The notes: a model not told the origin generated them from the letters alone. A stretch of 64,000 nucleotides of DNA from Physcomitrium patens (GCF_000002425.4 NC_037273.1:9436089-9500088), one strand, 5' to 3'. Shown: positions 48,151-60,854, numbered from the stretch's first letter. Numbers and translations: made by a program.

Positions 48151-51100
48151 TCATCTTGGTTTTGATGGATGTCGTTGATGAAAAACTTTGACTTTAGTTG
48201 ATGCATTTGCTAGATTCCTGGATGGCTCCCATGTGCGCTCACTAATATCATATCCGCACCAATGAACAAGATATTCCAGCTTATTTCGGCGTCGCCTTGA
48301 GTCTAATATCTCTTCCACCTCAAATTCTTCATTATTATCTACTTCTATAGGAGGCGGTGGCATTTATCTTCTTCCTTGTATATCCACTGTCTTATATGGT
48401 TCAAGAAGAGACACGTGTAATACAGGATGGATCTTCATTGACTCCGGTAGATGTAACCGATATGCAACTGGGTTGATCTGTTCAGAAACAGAAAAAGGGC
48501 CAAGCCTACGATAGTCCAATTTGTCACAAGGTCGAGTGGTCTTGATATTGCGACGAAGTAGCCATACCTTATCACCCACGTTGAGTTGTGGTTGCTCTTT
48601 ACGATATACATCTGTATTTATCTTTTGTCGTTCTTGAGCTTTCTTCAACTGCGCCTTCATTATTGCATGTAACTCTGACAACCGATTTGCCATATCTTCT
48701 GCTGCAGGATTATCAACTTTTGAAAAATCAAAAGTATCAAGTCGTGGATGATAGCCATAATTGGCAAAGAAAGGTGTTTGTTGCGTGGAGGAATGTACCG
48801 TATTATTATAAGCAAACTCTGCCAATGGCAAAAGGTTTGTCCAATCATCTTGTTGGTAGTTGATGGTACACCTTAAATACTGTTCCAAGACTTGGTTTAC
48901 GCGCTCTGTTTGTCCATCAGTTTGAGGATGGAAAGCTGAAGATAGCTTTATGTCCACTTTTAAAATCTTAAAAAGAGTCCTCCAAAATCTCGACACAAAT
49001 TGAGTTCCCCTATCCGATATGATATCTTTAGGCAATCCATGATAGCGATAGATATTATCAATGAAAAGCTTAGCTGTTTCTTCACCTGTGATAGATTTTG
49101 TACATGGCATAAAATGTGCCATCTTGGTGAAACGATCTACTATCACAAATATAGAATCATAAGATCTTGAGTTTGGAAGATCTGTGATGAAATCCATAGA
49201 AACAGAAGACCATGGTTGTTCTGGTATAGGTAATGGCTGAAGAAGTCCGTAAGGTCGATGTCGAGGAATTTTTGATCTTGAACAAATATCACATGATTGT
49301 ACAAAGTCTTTGACTGACTTCCACATTTGTGGCCACCAAAAATCTCTTGATATGAGTTCCAAAGTCTTATTATATCCAAAGTGTCCTACTGCTGGAAAGT
49401 CATGACGTGCTTGAAGAACACGCAAACGTGCTTTTCCTTCTGGAACATATAGGCGTCCTTCAAAATATAATAGATTATTCTTGAACTCGAACTTAGAAGA
49501 ATCATGAGACTTGGAAGAATTATTCTCGATATCATGAACAAGAGGGTCTAAGGACATACTGGACTGGATTTGCTTGAGAAAAGTTGAATCAACAATCAAT
49601 GTTGATTTCACTGCTCGGAGATGAAATTGCTCCGGTTTCAAGAGGACCGTTCTTTGTTGCTCAAAAGCTGCATCTCCTTCTTTTGGTGCAAAATAAGAAC
49701 GTCTAGACAGGGCATCGGACAAACCTTGTTGTTTTCCTGGCCGATAAGTGATAATGAAGTCGAATCTTGACAAAGACATACTCCAACGAGCTTGACGACG
49801 ATTCAACACGCGTGCTGACATGAAATACTCGAGGTTCTTGTGATCTGTATACACAATGACTGGACTAGAAGCACCTTCTAGATAATGACGCCATTCTTGA
49901 AAAGAATCCACGATTGCAAGAAGTTCTTTATCGTGGATCTCATAATTGATCTCGGCTGCTGAGAATTTTCTTGAATGAAAAGCTATCGGATGAAGTTTGT
50001 CATCTGTTCCCATTTGTGATAAAACTGCACCCAAGGCAAAATCCGATGCGTCTGTTTCCATAAAAAATGCCTTGGAAAAGTCAACACGATATAAGACTGG
50101 TGCAGAGACAAATGATGTCTTCAAGGCTTCAAATGCTGCTTCCGCTTTTTGATTCCATTGGAATTTATCTTTACTAGTCAAGCGTGTAAGTGGAGCTGCA
50201 ACTCGTGAAAAGTCTTTGATGAAGATCCGATAGTAATTGGCAAATCCCAAGAAACATTGGACATCTCTTACAGTCTTTGGAATCTTCCAATCCATGATTG
50301 TTTGGACTTTCTTAGAATCCATCATGAGACCATCATTTGAAATGATGTATCCTAAAAAGTCAACTTGAGTAGTGTGAAATACACACTTTTCCATCTTGGC
50401 GTACAATCCTGCATCTCTGAGTTTTTGTAATACTTGACGAACATGTATTTCATGTTCTTCAACATTCTTAGAATAAATCAGGATATCGTCTAGGTAGCAG
50501 ACGACAAAATTGTCTAAGAATTCACAAAATACATCATTCATGAGATGTTGAAAAGCAGCTGGTGCATTCGTGAGTCCAAAAGGCATGACATTATATTCAA
50601 AATGCCCGTACCTGGTTCGAAACGCAGTCTTCCATTCATCTCCTTCTTTGATCCGTACTAGATTATATGCTCCTCTTAGATCTATTTTTGTATAGATCTT
50701 AGCTTGATTTAACTGGTCAAGGAGTCCTAATATCAAAGGTAATGGATACCTGTTCTTGATTGTGATCTTGTTGAGTCCTCGATAGTCAACACACATTCGT
50801 AAAGATCCATCTTTTTTCTTTACGAATAGAATTGGAGCTCCAGCTGGAGATTTTGAATGGCGTATGAAATTCTTCGCTAAATTTTCGTCAATATATGTCT
50901 TGAGTTCAGCCAACTCATCTTGCGATAAACTGTAAATTGGTCCAAATAGTGGCTGAGTTCCTTCCTTGAGATCGATTGAACAATTGTATGGGCGATGCTC
51001 AGGAAGAATATCTGCATTCTTTTTCTCAAAAACGTCTTGATAATCCTGATATTGACTTGGAATGCCACTTGAAGTCTTTACGCTTTCAGAAATAGGTGCA

Positions 51101-51665
51101 GCATAAATAGCAAAAGTTGATCCTTCTTTTGCTGCGTGTATAAATGCTTTTGCACCTATAGGTGCGAGTTTTACTATACTAGAGTCATGGTTTTTTACTT
51201 GGTTAATAGAACTGTTACTAATGCTCTGAGGAAAATCAAGTTTATGAGAAATCCAATCTATTCGAGGATTATACTTTTCTAACCATGATAAGCCTAAAAT
51301 TACTGGATTAGAGGGAGATCTAATTATATTAAAAATTACGCAACTACTATGACCATTTATTACTACATCTACAGGAAGTGTTTCGTGAGTTACATCTCCA
51401 GAAGACAACGGACGACCATCTATGACTTCTACGTGTACAGGTTTAGTTTTTTGTATTAATGATATTCTATGACATCTAGCAAATTCTTCATCTAAAAAAC
51501 AAGATGAGGCTCCTGAATCTACCAAGGCAGAGGCTTTGTAATTATTAGGTCCTAAACGCACATCTATTGTAAAACAAGGAGATGGTTCTGAGGAGAGGAT
51601 AGGACCTTTATTAGAAGTTGTACAAGATTCCAGCCGCACGGTCCCTATTGTAGCTGGACGTACTC
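48151..51665 (-). CDS. pol polyprotein with one stop just before the chromodomain
   Basis: From the -1 slip point (51665) the frame is open for about 1,099 codons to a TAA at 48366-48364, then in the same frame through the chromodomain to 48151. Domains in order: protease (LVDSGASSCF), RT with YLDD (VVCYLDDILIYSKN), RNase H (ETDASDFALGAVLSQ), integrase zinc-binding HHCC (H..H..CDICSRSK) and an Asp-Asp-Glu core in the MDFITDL, DRGTQF and HPQTDGQTERVNQ segments, then IEVDNNEEFEVEEIL and YLVHWCGYDISERTWEP as chromodomain. The TAA replaces a Gln codon in the relative at 17.9 kb. Every catalytic motif I checked is intact. It is the best preserved pol in the window. Confidence 0.93.
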
Positions 51666-51672
51666 GTTTTCC
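51630..51672 (-). promoter_or_regulatory. candidate -1 frameshift site
   Basis: On the minus strand GGAAAAC (51672-51666), an 8-nt spacer, CCAGCT (51657-51652), a 16-nt loop with the gag TAG, and GGCTGG (51635-51630). The sixth pair is a T-G wobble. Confidence 0.7.
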
Positions 51673-52652
51673 GACATACTGTCTTCTTTGACAGCCGTAC
51701 TCCTCATTTTGTAGTTACGTCGCTTCTTTGGACAATGTTGAGCAGTGTGCTTAGGTTCTCCACAATATAAGCACAATCCTTCTTGTCGACGACGAGACTT
51801 TTCTTGCTCAGTAAGAGGTTTGAAATGTACCGCATCAATTTGCATATCCTCTACTTCTGAAGGTATGTGTTGAGGAGACGTCGGTGTTGCCATTGAATTG
51901 TAGTAACGTTGAGGCCCACTTGTGCGACTCTCGGATCGAAATTCAAAAAGTCGATTATCGCACTTCACAGCAAAGTCAATTGCTTGACTCAATGTTTGAG
52001 GATCAGGTAAATTAAGCATCAATTTCTTTACCTCATATTGTAATCCGTAGAGAAATTGACTCACAAGTGCGGCATCATCCCACTTGATATCAGTTGCAAG
52101 TTGTCGAAATTACGAAGCATATAATGTTACTGATCGATTGCCTTGTCGCAAAATACGGATCTTGTTGGTTGCAACACGAATTGCATCATGTTCTCCAAAC
52201 ATGGATCGAAACTCCGCCGAAAAAGCCTCCAGATTATCCAATATTGGATCTCGTCGTTCAAGAAAAGATGAAAACCATGACAATGCTGAACCTGAAAGAA
52301 GTGTACCAATGAATCTAACTTGTGACCCTGGAGTTGGATAGCTCTGGGGTTGAAGTTCAATCACTAGTTGGACCTGATTGATGAATCCTCGAAACTTGGA
52401 TCTGGTACCATCAAACTTCTCGGGCAAGGCAACTCTCGGTTCTCTAACACTCGAAGGGTGTTCCATTCTGGGAGAAGGGACATGGTTTGGTGCAGATGTC
52501 GAAGCAACCCCAATCATCTCTATATCTTCACTTCCTACCATTCTTGTTGCTCCTTGTGGTGGTAAATTGAGTTGATGCATCGCAAGCATTAACTCCCTCA
52601 ATTGTTCTTGCATCTGTGCCATTGCACTCTTCATTTCAACAAGCTCTGCCAT
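51645..52652 (-). pseudogene. gag with one in-frame stop
   Basis: The ATG at 52652 opens a gag of about 335 codons with a single stop at 52112-52110 (TAA, where the relatives have GAA or GAT). The gag core (LPEKFDGTRSKFRGFINQV) and zinc knuckle CLYCGEPKHTAQHC (CX2CX4HX4C) are intact. The frame ends at the TAG at 51647-51645, inside the frameshift stem-loop. Confidence 0.9.
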
Positions 52653-52736
52653 AGTAGCACTTAGAAAAGAGAAGATGTCTAATAACGCTCAAAACAAATA
52701 GAAGAGAGGAATTGATAACAAAGAAAATACTAAGAA

Positions 52737-52862
52737 CAATATCAGTTTAAAAGAGGGTAATCCGCAACTTCTAATGCGCTTATGTCTTATCAAGAAAAAG
52801 GGGTAATCCACTCTTAATCAAGAAAAGACAAAGCTCTGATATTGTAAGTGTACTCTTGTCAA
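52737..52862 (-). promoter_or_regulatory. leader hairpin and self-primer site
   Basis: On the coding strand TTGACAAGAGT (52862-52852) lies 2 nt after the LTR and complements ACTCTTGTCAA at 53041-53031. The latter starts 31 nt after the TATA start at 53072. A single hairpin follows with perfect 9-bp arms CAATATCAG (52844-52836) and CTGATATTG (52745-52737). Confidence 0.8.
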
Positions 52863-52864
52863 TC

Positions 52865-53394
52865 TGTCAAGGACAAGAACTCGATGAAAGCTAAAGAGTA
52901 AGTGAGACTTTTCTCAAAAAGAAATAGGACAAAATAGAAATATGTATATTAAGAAAGAAACTGGAATGGCTATTGCCAAAATACAAGAAAACTAGAGACC
53001 CTTGAAACTAGACTAGAAGCAAGAAAGGAGTTGACAAGAGTGAAGAGGGCTTCACTCTTGCCTCTATATATACTATCTAACTAGAAGCCACGTGGCGATG
53101 TTCTATAAGACCTCCAATATATGTTGACTTTCTAGGCCACATGCCTTTGCTTGCAAGGCAAGTTTTCTATGGATGGACCACGTAGTTAGCTTGTTCTTTA
53201 AGCTTCCAACATGCGTGGCACATGGCTAACTTGTTGACCAAGTTTCTAACCTAAAAGTCAACTATAGACTCCTATAAAGTCAAAGCAGCGTCTATGAAGC
53301 TTCTAAGAAGCTTCTCTAGAAGATATTACACAATTAACCTACTTTTACATACTTTTATCTATTCATATAGGTAATTATATGTATGTCCGTGACA
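52865..53394 (-). repeat. 5' LTR of the minus-strand element
   Basis: Identical to 47382-47911 except for three transitions that I find. Confidence 0.95.
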
Positions 53395-55661
53395 AGATGG
53401 TATTTACTACAGCTCCAATCTTGGTACATCCGGACTTTACAAAGGCCTTTTATTTGGAGACAGATGCTTCGGATTTTGCTTTGGGAGCTGTACTTTCACA
53501 GATGGACGTAGATGAGAAGCTCCATCCAGTTGCGTTCTATTCTCGAAAATTCTCTGCTGTTGAGATCAACCATGAGATCCACGATAAAGAACTCCTTGCT
53601 ATAGTAGATTCTTTCCAAGAGTTTTGCCACTTTCTCGAAGGAACTGCACATCCAGTGACCGTATATACGGATCACAAGAATTTGGAGTATTTTATGTCGG
53701 CTCGGGTTTTGAATCGGCGTCAAGCTCGGTGGAGTATGTTGCTATCCAAGTTCGACTTTGTTATTACTTATCAGCCTGAGAAGCAACAAGGGTTGTCCGA
53801 TACATTATCAAGGAGATCATATCTCATGCCAAAGGCTGAAGATGCAGCATTTGATCAACAGTGCACGACATTGTTGAAGCCAGAGAAATTTCGGCTCAAC
53901 GCAGCTATTGTACCAATTGATGCTGACTTCCTCGACCAGGTACGGGCCGCAACGATTGAAGATTCTCTAGCCCTTGATATCAAGCAACATGCTAGTGATG
54001 ATAAATTCAAGATGGAAGGAGATCTAGTATATTTCGAAGAGCGGTTGTATATCCCAAAAGGGCCAACACGACTCCGAGTTCTTCAATCTCGTCATGACTT
54101 TCCAACTGCGGGACATTTTGGATTCAATAAGACCTTGGAACTTATTTCCCGCTATTTCTGGTGGCCTCAAATGTGGAAGGATGTGAAAGATTTTATTGTA
54201 TCTTGTGACATTTGTTCAAGATCCAAAAACCCTCGATATCGGCCTTATGGACTTCTACAGCCATTGCCTATTCCGCGCCGACCATGGTCTTCGGTTTCCA
54301 TGGACTTTATTACGGATCTACCACCATCGAATTCATTTGACAGCATTTTTGTTGTCGTAGATCGGCTTACAAAGATGGCGCATTTTGTCCCTTGCAAGAA
54401 GACATTGTCAAGCGAAGACACAGCAAGACTCTTTCTTGATAATGTGTATCGATATCATGGTCTACCAGATGATATCGTATCGAATCGAGGAACCCTGTTT
54501 GTGTCAAAGTTTTGGAAATCTCTTTTTGAAATATTGAAGGTGGATATCAAGCTTTCTTCGGCATTTCATCCTCAAACGGACGGCCAAACAAAACGGATGA
54601 ATCAAGTTTTAGAGCAATATTTACGTTGCACCATCAACTATCAACAAGATGATTGGGTCGCATATCTATCGCTAGCCGAGTTCGCATATAACAACACCCT
54701 TCATGCGTCAACTCAACAAACGCCATTCTTTTCCAATTATGGATACCATCCGAAGCTTGACTTATGGAGTTCATCAACGATTAACAATCCGGTAGCTGAA
54801 GGATTGGTGAAGGAGCTTTCGCAGCTTCAAACTACATTGAAGCTTCAATTGCAAACTGCCCAAGAATCTTACAAGGCGTCCGCACACAAATTTCGGAATC
54901 AGGCACCTAAATTCACGATTGGAGACAAAGTTTGGCTGCTTCGACGAAATATTAAGACCAAGCGGCCATGTGACAAATTGGACTATCGGAGATTGGGACC
55001 ATTTGTTATCCAGAAGCAGATCAATCCTGTAGCGTATCGTCTGGAGTTACCAGCTACTATGAAGGTACATCCTGTCTTTCATGTTTCTTTATTGGAGCCT
55101 TATCGAGAATCGTCTTTTCCTGGAAGAGTACAATGTCCACCACCTAGCATAGAAATAGAGAACCACGAAGAACACGAGGTGGAAAAGGTCCTGGATTCAC
55201 GGCAAAGATGGGGTAAATTAGAATACTTTGTGCATTGGAGTGGTTGTGATATTAATGAACGAACCTGGGAGCCAGTCGAAAATCTCGCGAATGCACCACA
55301 AAAAGTACAGGAGTTTCATCGACGATATCCTGAGAAATCCAAGTCGGTTCGACAATAGCTTCTTACTGAAGCTTGCTCATCCAAAAAACAGAAAAGAGGA
55401 GAGAGCACCACCAAAACCCATAGTTGATGTAGTCATTCTCTCCAAGATAGCGTTGAACTTTGTTAGTAGCCCAAGTTTGTTCTTATTGTTTTAGCCTTTG
55501 AATATGGATAGCCAAGATACTACACTTTTCATGTCATCTCAAGCAACTAGCTCACGAAGACCATCGCGAGATGAAGAACCGCTTGCACCACGACGACGTC
55601 GAAGGATTCCGAGCAACAGATCGCTGGTGATTGTATTTGAGGTCGAGCCTGCCTACAATGG

Positions 55662-56073
55662 TGTCATGGACATACATTGGAAGATTCTTCGAATATTCAT
55701 CTAGAATATTCTCTAAAGATTCTCTAAAGATTCCTTTAGAAGGTTCTAAAAGATTCTTAGAATATTCCCTAAAGATTCTCTTAGAAGGTTCTAGAATATT
55801 CTGATAGATTCTAGGAAGTTGCTCGAGAAGTTTCTTAATTAGTAGAAGTTGTTGGAGAAGCGACCTAGTTAGCGGAAGTAGCTCGAGAAGCTTCCTATTC
55901 AGTAGTATATAAAGGAGTCGAGGCTGAAGGGTTCTTCAGTCTCGACAACACATCTCTTGGAGTTCTAGCTCACCTTTCTGGTGTTGTTCTTGTACTCATC
56001 TGTTTAATCTAGTTCTGCCACTTCTTCTTGAACTTCTTGTTAGATTTCAAGTCTATATTTTGTGTCCGTGACA
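55662..56073 (+). repeat. 5' LTR with heat-shock-type array
   Basis: TATATAAA starts at 55906 and CAGTCTCGACAA at 55937-55948, again 31 nt apart. A perfect GAAnnTTCnnGAAnnTTC block lies at 55784-55801. Confidence 0.93.
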
Positions 56074-56075
56074 GT

Positions 56076-56315
56076 TTGTCGAGACTGCATTTTCACTGGT
56101 ATCAGAGCTAGTTCCTTCTTGTTAGAGAGTGGATTACCCCTCTTCTTGAAGGTGTGCTAGTGTTTTAGAGGTTGCGGATTACCCTCCTCTAAACTGATAT
56201 CTCTTCTTTCTCAATATTGGAGCCTTATTCTTCTTGGAGAGAGTGGATTACCCCTCATCTTGGAGTCTTAAGGCGTTTTAGAGGTTGCGGAGTACTCTCC
56301 TCTGAACCAATATTG
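56076..56315 (+). promoter_or_regulatory. self-primer site, tRNA-Met-like site and two leader hairpins
   Basis: TTGTCGAGACTG (56076-56087) lies 2 nt after the LTR. TGGTATCAGAGC (56097-56108) matches the initiator-Met tRNA complement and forms the 5' arm of hairpin 1 (partner CTGATATC, 56194-56201). Hairpin 2 has arms CAATATTGG (56212-56220) and CCAATATTG (56307-56315). Confidence 0.8.
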
Positions 56316-56376
56316 TCTTCTTGTCAAAACTCTTTTTTCTTCTTTCTGAAGGTTAGTCGAAGGTTAAGACATTAAA

Positions 56377-57378
56377 ATGGCTGAAAGTTTGGAATCCAAA
56401 CTAGACGCCATCATAAATGCTCTTGCCTCGTTGTCACATAGGACAACAGAGATCGAAGGAGTCATGGTAGGACTCCATAACAATGGAGCATCTGGGATAG
56501 CGCCATCTAAAGCATATCAGCCTCAAACTTCTGCGCCAGAAGAAGCAGTTCTACGTCCATTTCAACAAGATCGAGTAGTCCTACAACGAAAGGAGCCTCG
56601 AGTTAGTCTTCCGGATAAGTTCGATGGAACTCGTTCCAAGTTTTGAGGTTTTGTCAACCAAATCAGGTTGATAACAATTTTACAGCCCGAATGTTATCCG
56701 ACGGAGGAAGCGCGTGTTGGGCTTGTTGGAACCTTGCTTACAGCACAAGCTCTGTCTTGATTTACTCCCTTGTTTGAGAAGCGATCGCCAATCCTGAGCA
56801 ACTTTGAAACGTTCTTGGAGGCGTTTGCAGAAGCATTTGGCGAGCATGATAAAGTTCGATGGGCTACAACAAAGATCCGATCGCTACGACAAGGAACACG
56901 CTCTGCATCAGTCTATGCCTCGGATTTCAGACAATTGACAAGTGACATTAATTGGGGTGAAGAGGCGTTGGTGAGTCAGTTTTATTGGGGCTTGAAGGAT
57001 GATGTGAAGGACTTGCTGTTATCTCTTCCTGATCCTTAAACGCTCAACGAAGCTATTAGCTTAGTTGTAAAGTGTGACAACCGCCTATTCCAACGTCGCC
57101 AAGATCAACGTCCAAGACACCAAATGACTAGTTACGACGTGACTATGTCTGCAAATAGCTTAAACTCACATTCGGAGGCAATAGACATGCAAATCGACAC
57201 GGCGCGTGCCCGATCTCTTACTCCAACAGAGAAGAAACGGCGTATGAAGGAAGGGTTATGTTTGTACTGTGGAGAAGAAGGTCACAAGGTTGGAAATTGC
57301 CCAAAGAAGCAAAATTGGCACCCTGTCAAGACTAGAAGTGCGATGATTCCGGAAAACGACGACGCCCAGCCACAGTAG
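56377..57378 (+). pseudogene. gag with three stops
   Basis: One frame runs from the ATG at 56377 to the TAG at 57376. Internal stops lie at about 56644 (TGA, from Arg CGA), 56758 (TGA, from Trp) and 57037 (TAA, from Gln), all single transitions. The zinc knuckle CLYCGEEGHKVGNC is intact. Confidence 0.9.
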
Positions 57379-57393
57379 GAACCGTGCGGCTGG
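57351..57393 (+). promoter_or_regulatory. candidate -1 frameshift site
   Basis: GGAAAAC 57351-57357, 8-nt spacer, CCAGCC 57366-57371, 16-nt loop with the gag stop, GGCTGG 57388-57393. Same geometry as at 45834. Confidence 0.7.
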
Positions 57394-60300
57394 ACAATCT
57401 AATATCACGACAACAATCAGGTTCCTCCTTCTCTGTCCAACCTGCCCGTTGTTTTACAATTCCTTTGTTTTTAGGCCCTCAAAAACAAAAAACTTTAGCT
57501 TTATTGGATTCGGGGGCATCTACTTGTTTTTTAGATGAAGAGTTTGCTAAACGCCACAAGATCCGTTTAGTACAGAAGTCCAAACCTGTTCACGTAGAGG
57601 TGATAGATGGACGACCCTTATTGTCAGGCAACGTTACCCACGAATCAGAACCTATAGAAGTGGTGTTTAAGGACCATAGTAGTCACGTTATTTTTAATAT
57701 TATTAGAACCCCATCAAGCCCTATTATCCTTGGTCTTTCTTGGTTAGAAGATCATAATCCGTCCATTGATTGGAGGCTACGAAGGATAACATTTCCTAAA
57801 AAAAATAATAATAAACCTGTTGATAGAACCTACATGAAGAAATCCATGTTTATTGGAGCGAGAGCATTCATAAGATCGTCCAAGGAAGGCGCACCATTTG
57901 TCATTTATGCAGCTCCAACTAGCGGCGAGAATATCTCAACATCGAATATACCAAAGCAATATAGGGATTTTGAAGACGTGTTTCAGAAGAAGAACGCCGA
58001 TATACTGCCGGAACATCGACCATATGATTGCGCCATAGACTTAGAGGAAGGAGCGCAACCACTTTTTGGTCCAATATACAACCTATCGCAGACGGAGTTG
58101 GCAGAATTGCGGAAGTACATCGATGAGAATCTAGCCAAGAATTTTATTCGACATTCAAAGTCGCCAGCTGGAGCACCAATCCTATTCGTGAAGAATAGGG
58201 ATGGCTCACTACGGATGTGCGTGGACTACCGAGGACTCAACAAGGTGACCAAGAAAAATTGCTATCCCTTACCTTTGATCTCCGGCCTCTTAGATCAACT
58301 TGGATGTGCAAGAATTTTTACAAAGATTGATTTAAGAGGAGCCTACAACCTTGTGCGAATCAAAGAAGGAGATGAATGGAAGACAGCCTTTCGTACAAGG
58401 TATGGCCATTTTGAGTACAATGTCATGCCTTTTGGTCTTACCAATGCTCCAGCGGTCTTTCAGCATATGATGAACGACATCTTTCGGGAGTACCTCGATG
58501 ACTTTGTTGTCATCTATCTGGATGATATTTTGATATTTTCCAAGAATGAAGAAGAACATGAGAAGCACGTTTGTTTGGTTCTTGAAAAACTACGCGAACG
58601 AGGACTCTACGCCAAGTTGGAGAAGTGTCAATTTCACCAGAATGAGATGGAATTTTTGGGCTTCATTGCGACTACAGAGGGCTTGAAGATGGATCCAAAA
58701 AAGGTAGAAGCAATTATATCTTGGGAAGTTCCGAAGACGGTTAGAGATGTTCAGTGTTTTCTTGGATTTGCTAACTTCTATCGGATCTTCATCAAGAATT
58801 ATTCTCAAGTTGCTGCACCACTCACGCGTCTAACAAGCAAAGACAAGCTCGAATGGGGATCACAAGCAGCAAAAGCATTTCAAGATCTCAAGACGGCATT
58901 CACTACGGCTCTAATCTTGGTACACCCTGACTTTGCAAAGGCTTTCTATTTAGAGACCGATGCTTCAGATTTTGCTTTGGGAGCTGTGCTTTCACAGATG
59001 GGCATAGATAAGAAGCTTCACCCAGTTGCGTTCTATTCACGAAAGTTCTCTGCTGCTGAGATCAACTACGAGATCCACGACAAAGAGCTGCTTGCTATAG
59101 TAGATGCCTTCCAAGAGTGGCGTCACTTCCTCGAAGGAGCTGCACATCCAGTGACTGTTTATACGGACCACAAGAATTTGGAGTACTTCATGACAGCTCG
59201 AATTTTGAATCGTCGTCAAGCTCGATAGAATATGTCTTTATCACGATTTGACTTTATTATCACCTACCGCCCTGGAAAACAGGAAGGATTATCTGACGCA
59301 TTATCGAGGAGATCGTATCTTGCGCCAAAGGCTGGAGAAGCAGCGTTTGATCAACAATGTACAACATTGTTGAAACCAGAAAAATTCAGGATTTTTGCTA
59401 TTGTTGCAACTATCGATGACGGCTTCCTCAACGAGGTACGTACTGCGACCATTGAGGATTCTATAGCTCTTGACATCAAACAACGTGTCGATAATAACAA
59501 GTTTAAGGTGGAGGGAGATCTTCTGTATTTTGAGGAGCGGTTGTATATCCCAAAAGGACCAACTTGACTTCGAGTACTTCAATCTCGCCACGACTTTCCA
59601 GCTGCGGGACATTTTGGATTCAACAAGACTTTGGAGCTCATTTCACGAGATTTTTGGTGGCCCCAAATGTGGAAGGATGTGAAGGAATTTTTCCTTTCTT
59701 GTGATGTTTGTTCAAGATCCAAGATCCCTCGACATCGTCCGTATGGACTTCTCCAGCCATTGCCTATTCCGCACCGACCATGGTCTTCAGTTTCTATGGA
59801 CTTCATTACGGACCTACCGCCATCGAATTCATTTGACAGCATCTTTGTTGTGGTGGATCGATTTACAAAGATGGCGCATTTCGTGCCTTGCAAGAAAACA
59901 TCGTCAAGTGAAGATACAGCAAGACTCTTTCTTGATAACATATATCGTTATCATGGCCTACCAGATGATATCGTGTCGGATCGAGGTACTCAGTTTGTAT
60001 CGAAGTTTTGGAGGTCTCTCTTTGAGATATTGAAGGTGGATATTAAGCTCTCTTCGGCTTTTCATCCTCAAACTGACGGTCAAACGGAGCTGGTGAATCA
60101 AGTTTTGGAGCAATATTTACGATGCAGCATCAACTATCAACAAGATGATTGGACTGCATATCTACCGCTTGCTGAGTTCGCATACAACAACACTCTTCAT
60201 GCGTCAACTCAACAAACACCATTCTTCTCCAACTACGGATACCACCCCAAGCTCGATTTATTGAGTTCTTCAGCAAATAACAACCCAGCAGCTGAAGGAT

Positions 60301-60854
60301 TTGTGAAGCAACTATCGGAGCTTCAAGCGACGTTGAAGCTTCAATTACAATCTGCCCAAGAGAGTTACAAGGCATCTGCAGATAAATATCGAAATGAGGC
60401 GCCTACTTTTAAAGTTGGAAGTAAAGTATGGCTTCTTCGACGGAATATCAAGACCAAGCGGCCATGTGACAAATTGGACTATCGGAGATGAGGGCCATTT
60501 GTTATCGGGAAGCAGATCAATCCGGTGGCATATCGTCTAGAGTTACCAGCTACTATGAAGGTACATCCAGTCTTTCATGTGTCTTTGTTGGAACCTTATC
60601 GAGAGTCAGCTTTTCCCCAAAGAGTACAAAGTCTGCCACCAAGTATCGAAATTGAAAACCATGAAGAATACGAGGTGGAAAAGGTACTAGATTCACGGCA
60701 TAATAGGAGAAAATTGGAGTATTTAGTGCATTGGAGTGGATACCACATCAATGAACGAACGTAAGAGCGTGCCGAAAATCTTGCCAATGCACCAAAAAAG
60801 GTACAAGAATTTCATCAACGATATCCTCATAAACCTAAGCCGATTCAACGATAG
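57357..60854 (+). pseudogene. pol with four stops, no frameshift
   Basis: A single frame covers protease (LLDSGASTCF), RT (YLDDILIFSKN), RNase H, integrase (HHCC region near 59590-59720; core MDFITDL, DRGTQF, HPQTDGQTELVNQ) and chromodomain ([20 protein letters not shown]). Stops lie at 59226 (TAG, from Trp), 59565 (TGA, from Arg), 60489 (TGA) and 60762 (TAA, from Trp). All RT and integrase catalytic residues I checked are present. Confidence 0.92.

Larger units (their letters stand above)
47382..53394 (-). mobile_element. young Tcn1-like chromovirus, minus strand (target duplication AGATG)
   Basis: LTRs of 530 bp (47382-47911 is the 3' LTR, 52865-53394 the 5' LTR) differ at 3 positions that I can see. 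AGATG lies at 47377-47381 and 53395-53399. The insertion splits the outer pol between RT and RNase H. A G7 polypurine tract abuts the 3' LTR. Order on the minus strand: self-primer site, one leader hairpin, gag, pol, truncated third ORF. Confidence 0.95.
45840..55358 (+). pseudogene. pol of the outer element, split by the 47.4-53.4 kb insertion
   Basis: Part one (45840-47381) encodes protease (LLDSGASACF) and RT with YLDDVLIF; one TGA lies at about 46234. Part two (53400-55358) resumes in the same frame after removal of the insertion and one AGATG copy. It encodes RNase H (ETDASDFALGAVL), integrase with an HHCC region (about 54105-54230) and a core with the MDFITDL, NRGTLF (usually DRGTQF) and HPQTDGQTKR segments, then a chromodomain ([27 protein letters not shown]). 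In the integrase core the second catalytic Asp therefore reads Asn, and the third acidic residue reads Lys where the sister copies have Glu. These changes and the insertion make it non-functional. Confidence 0.92.
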
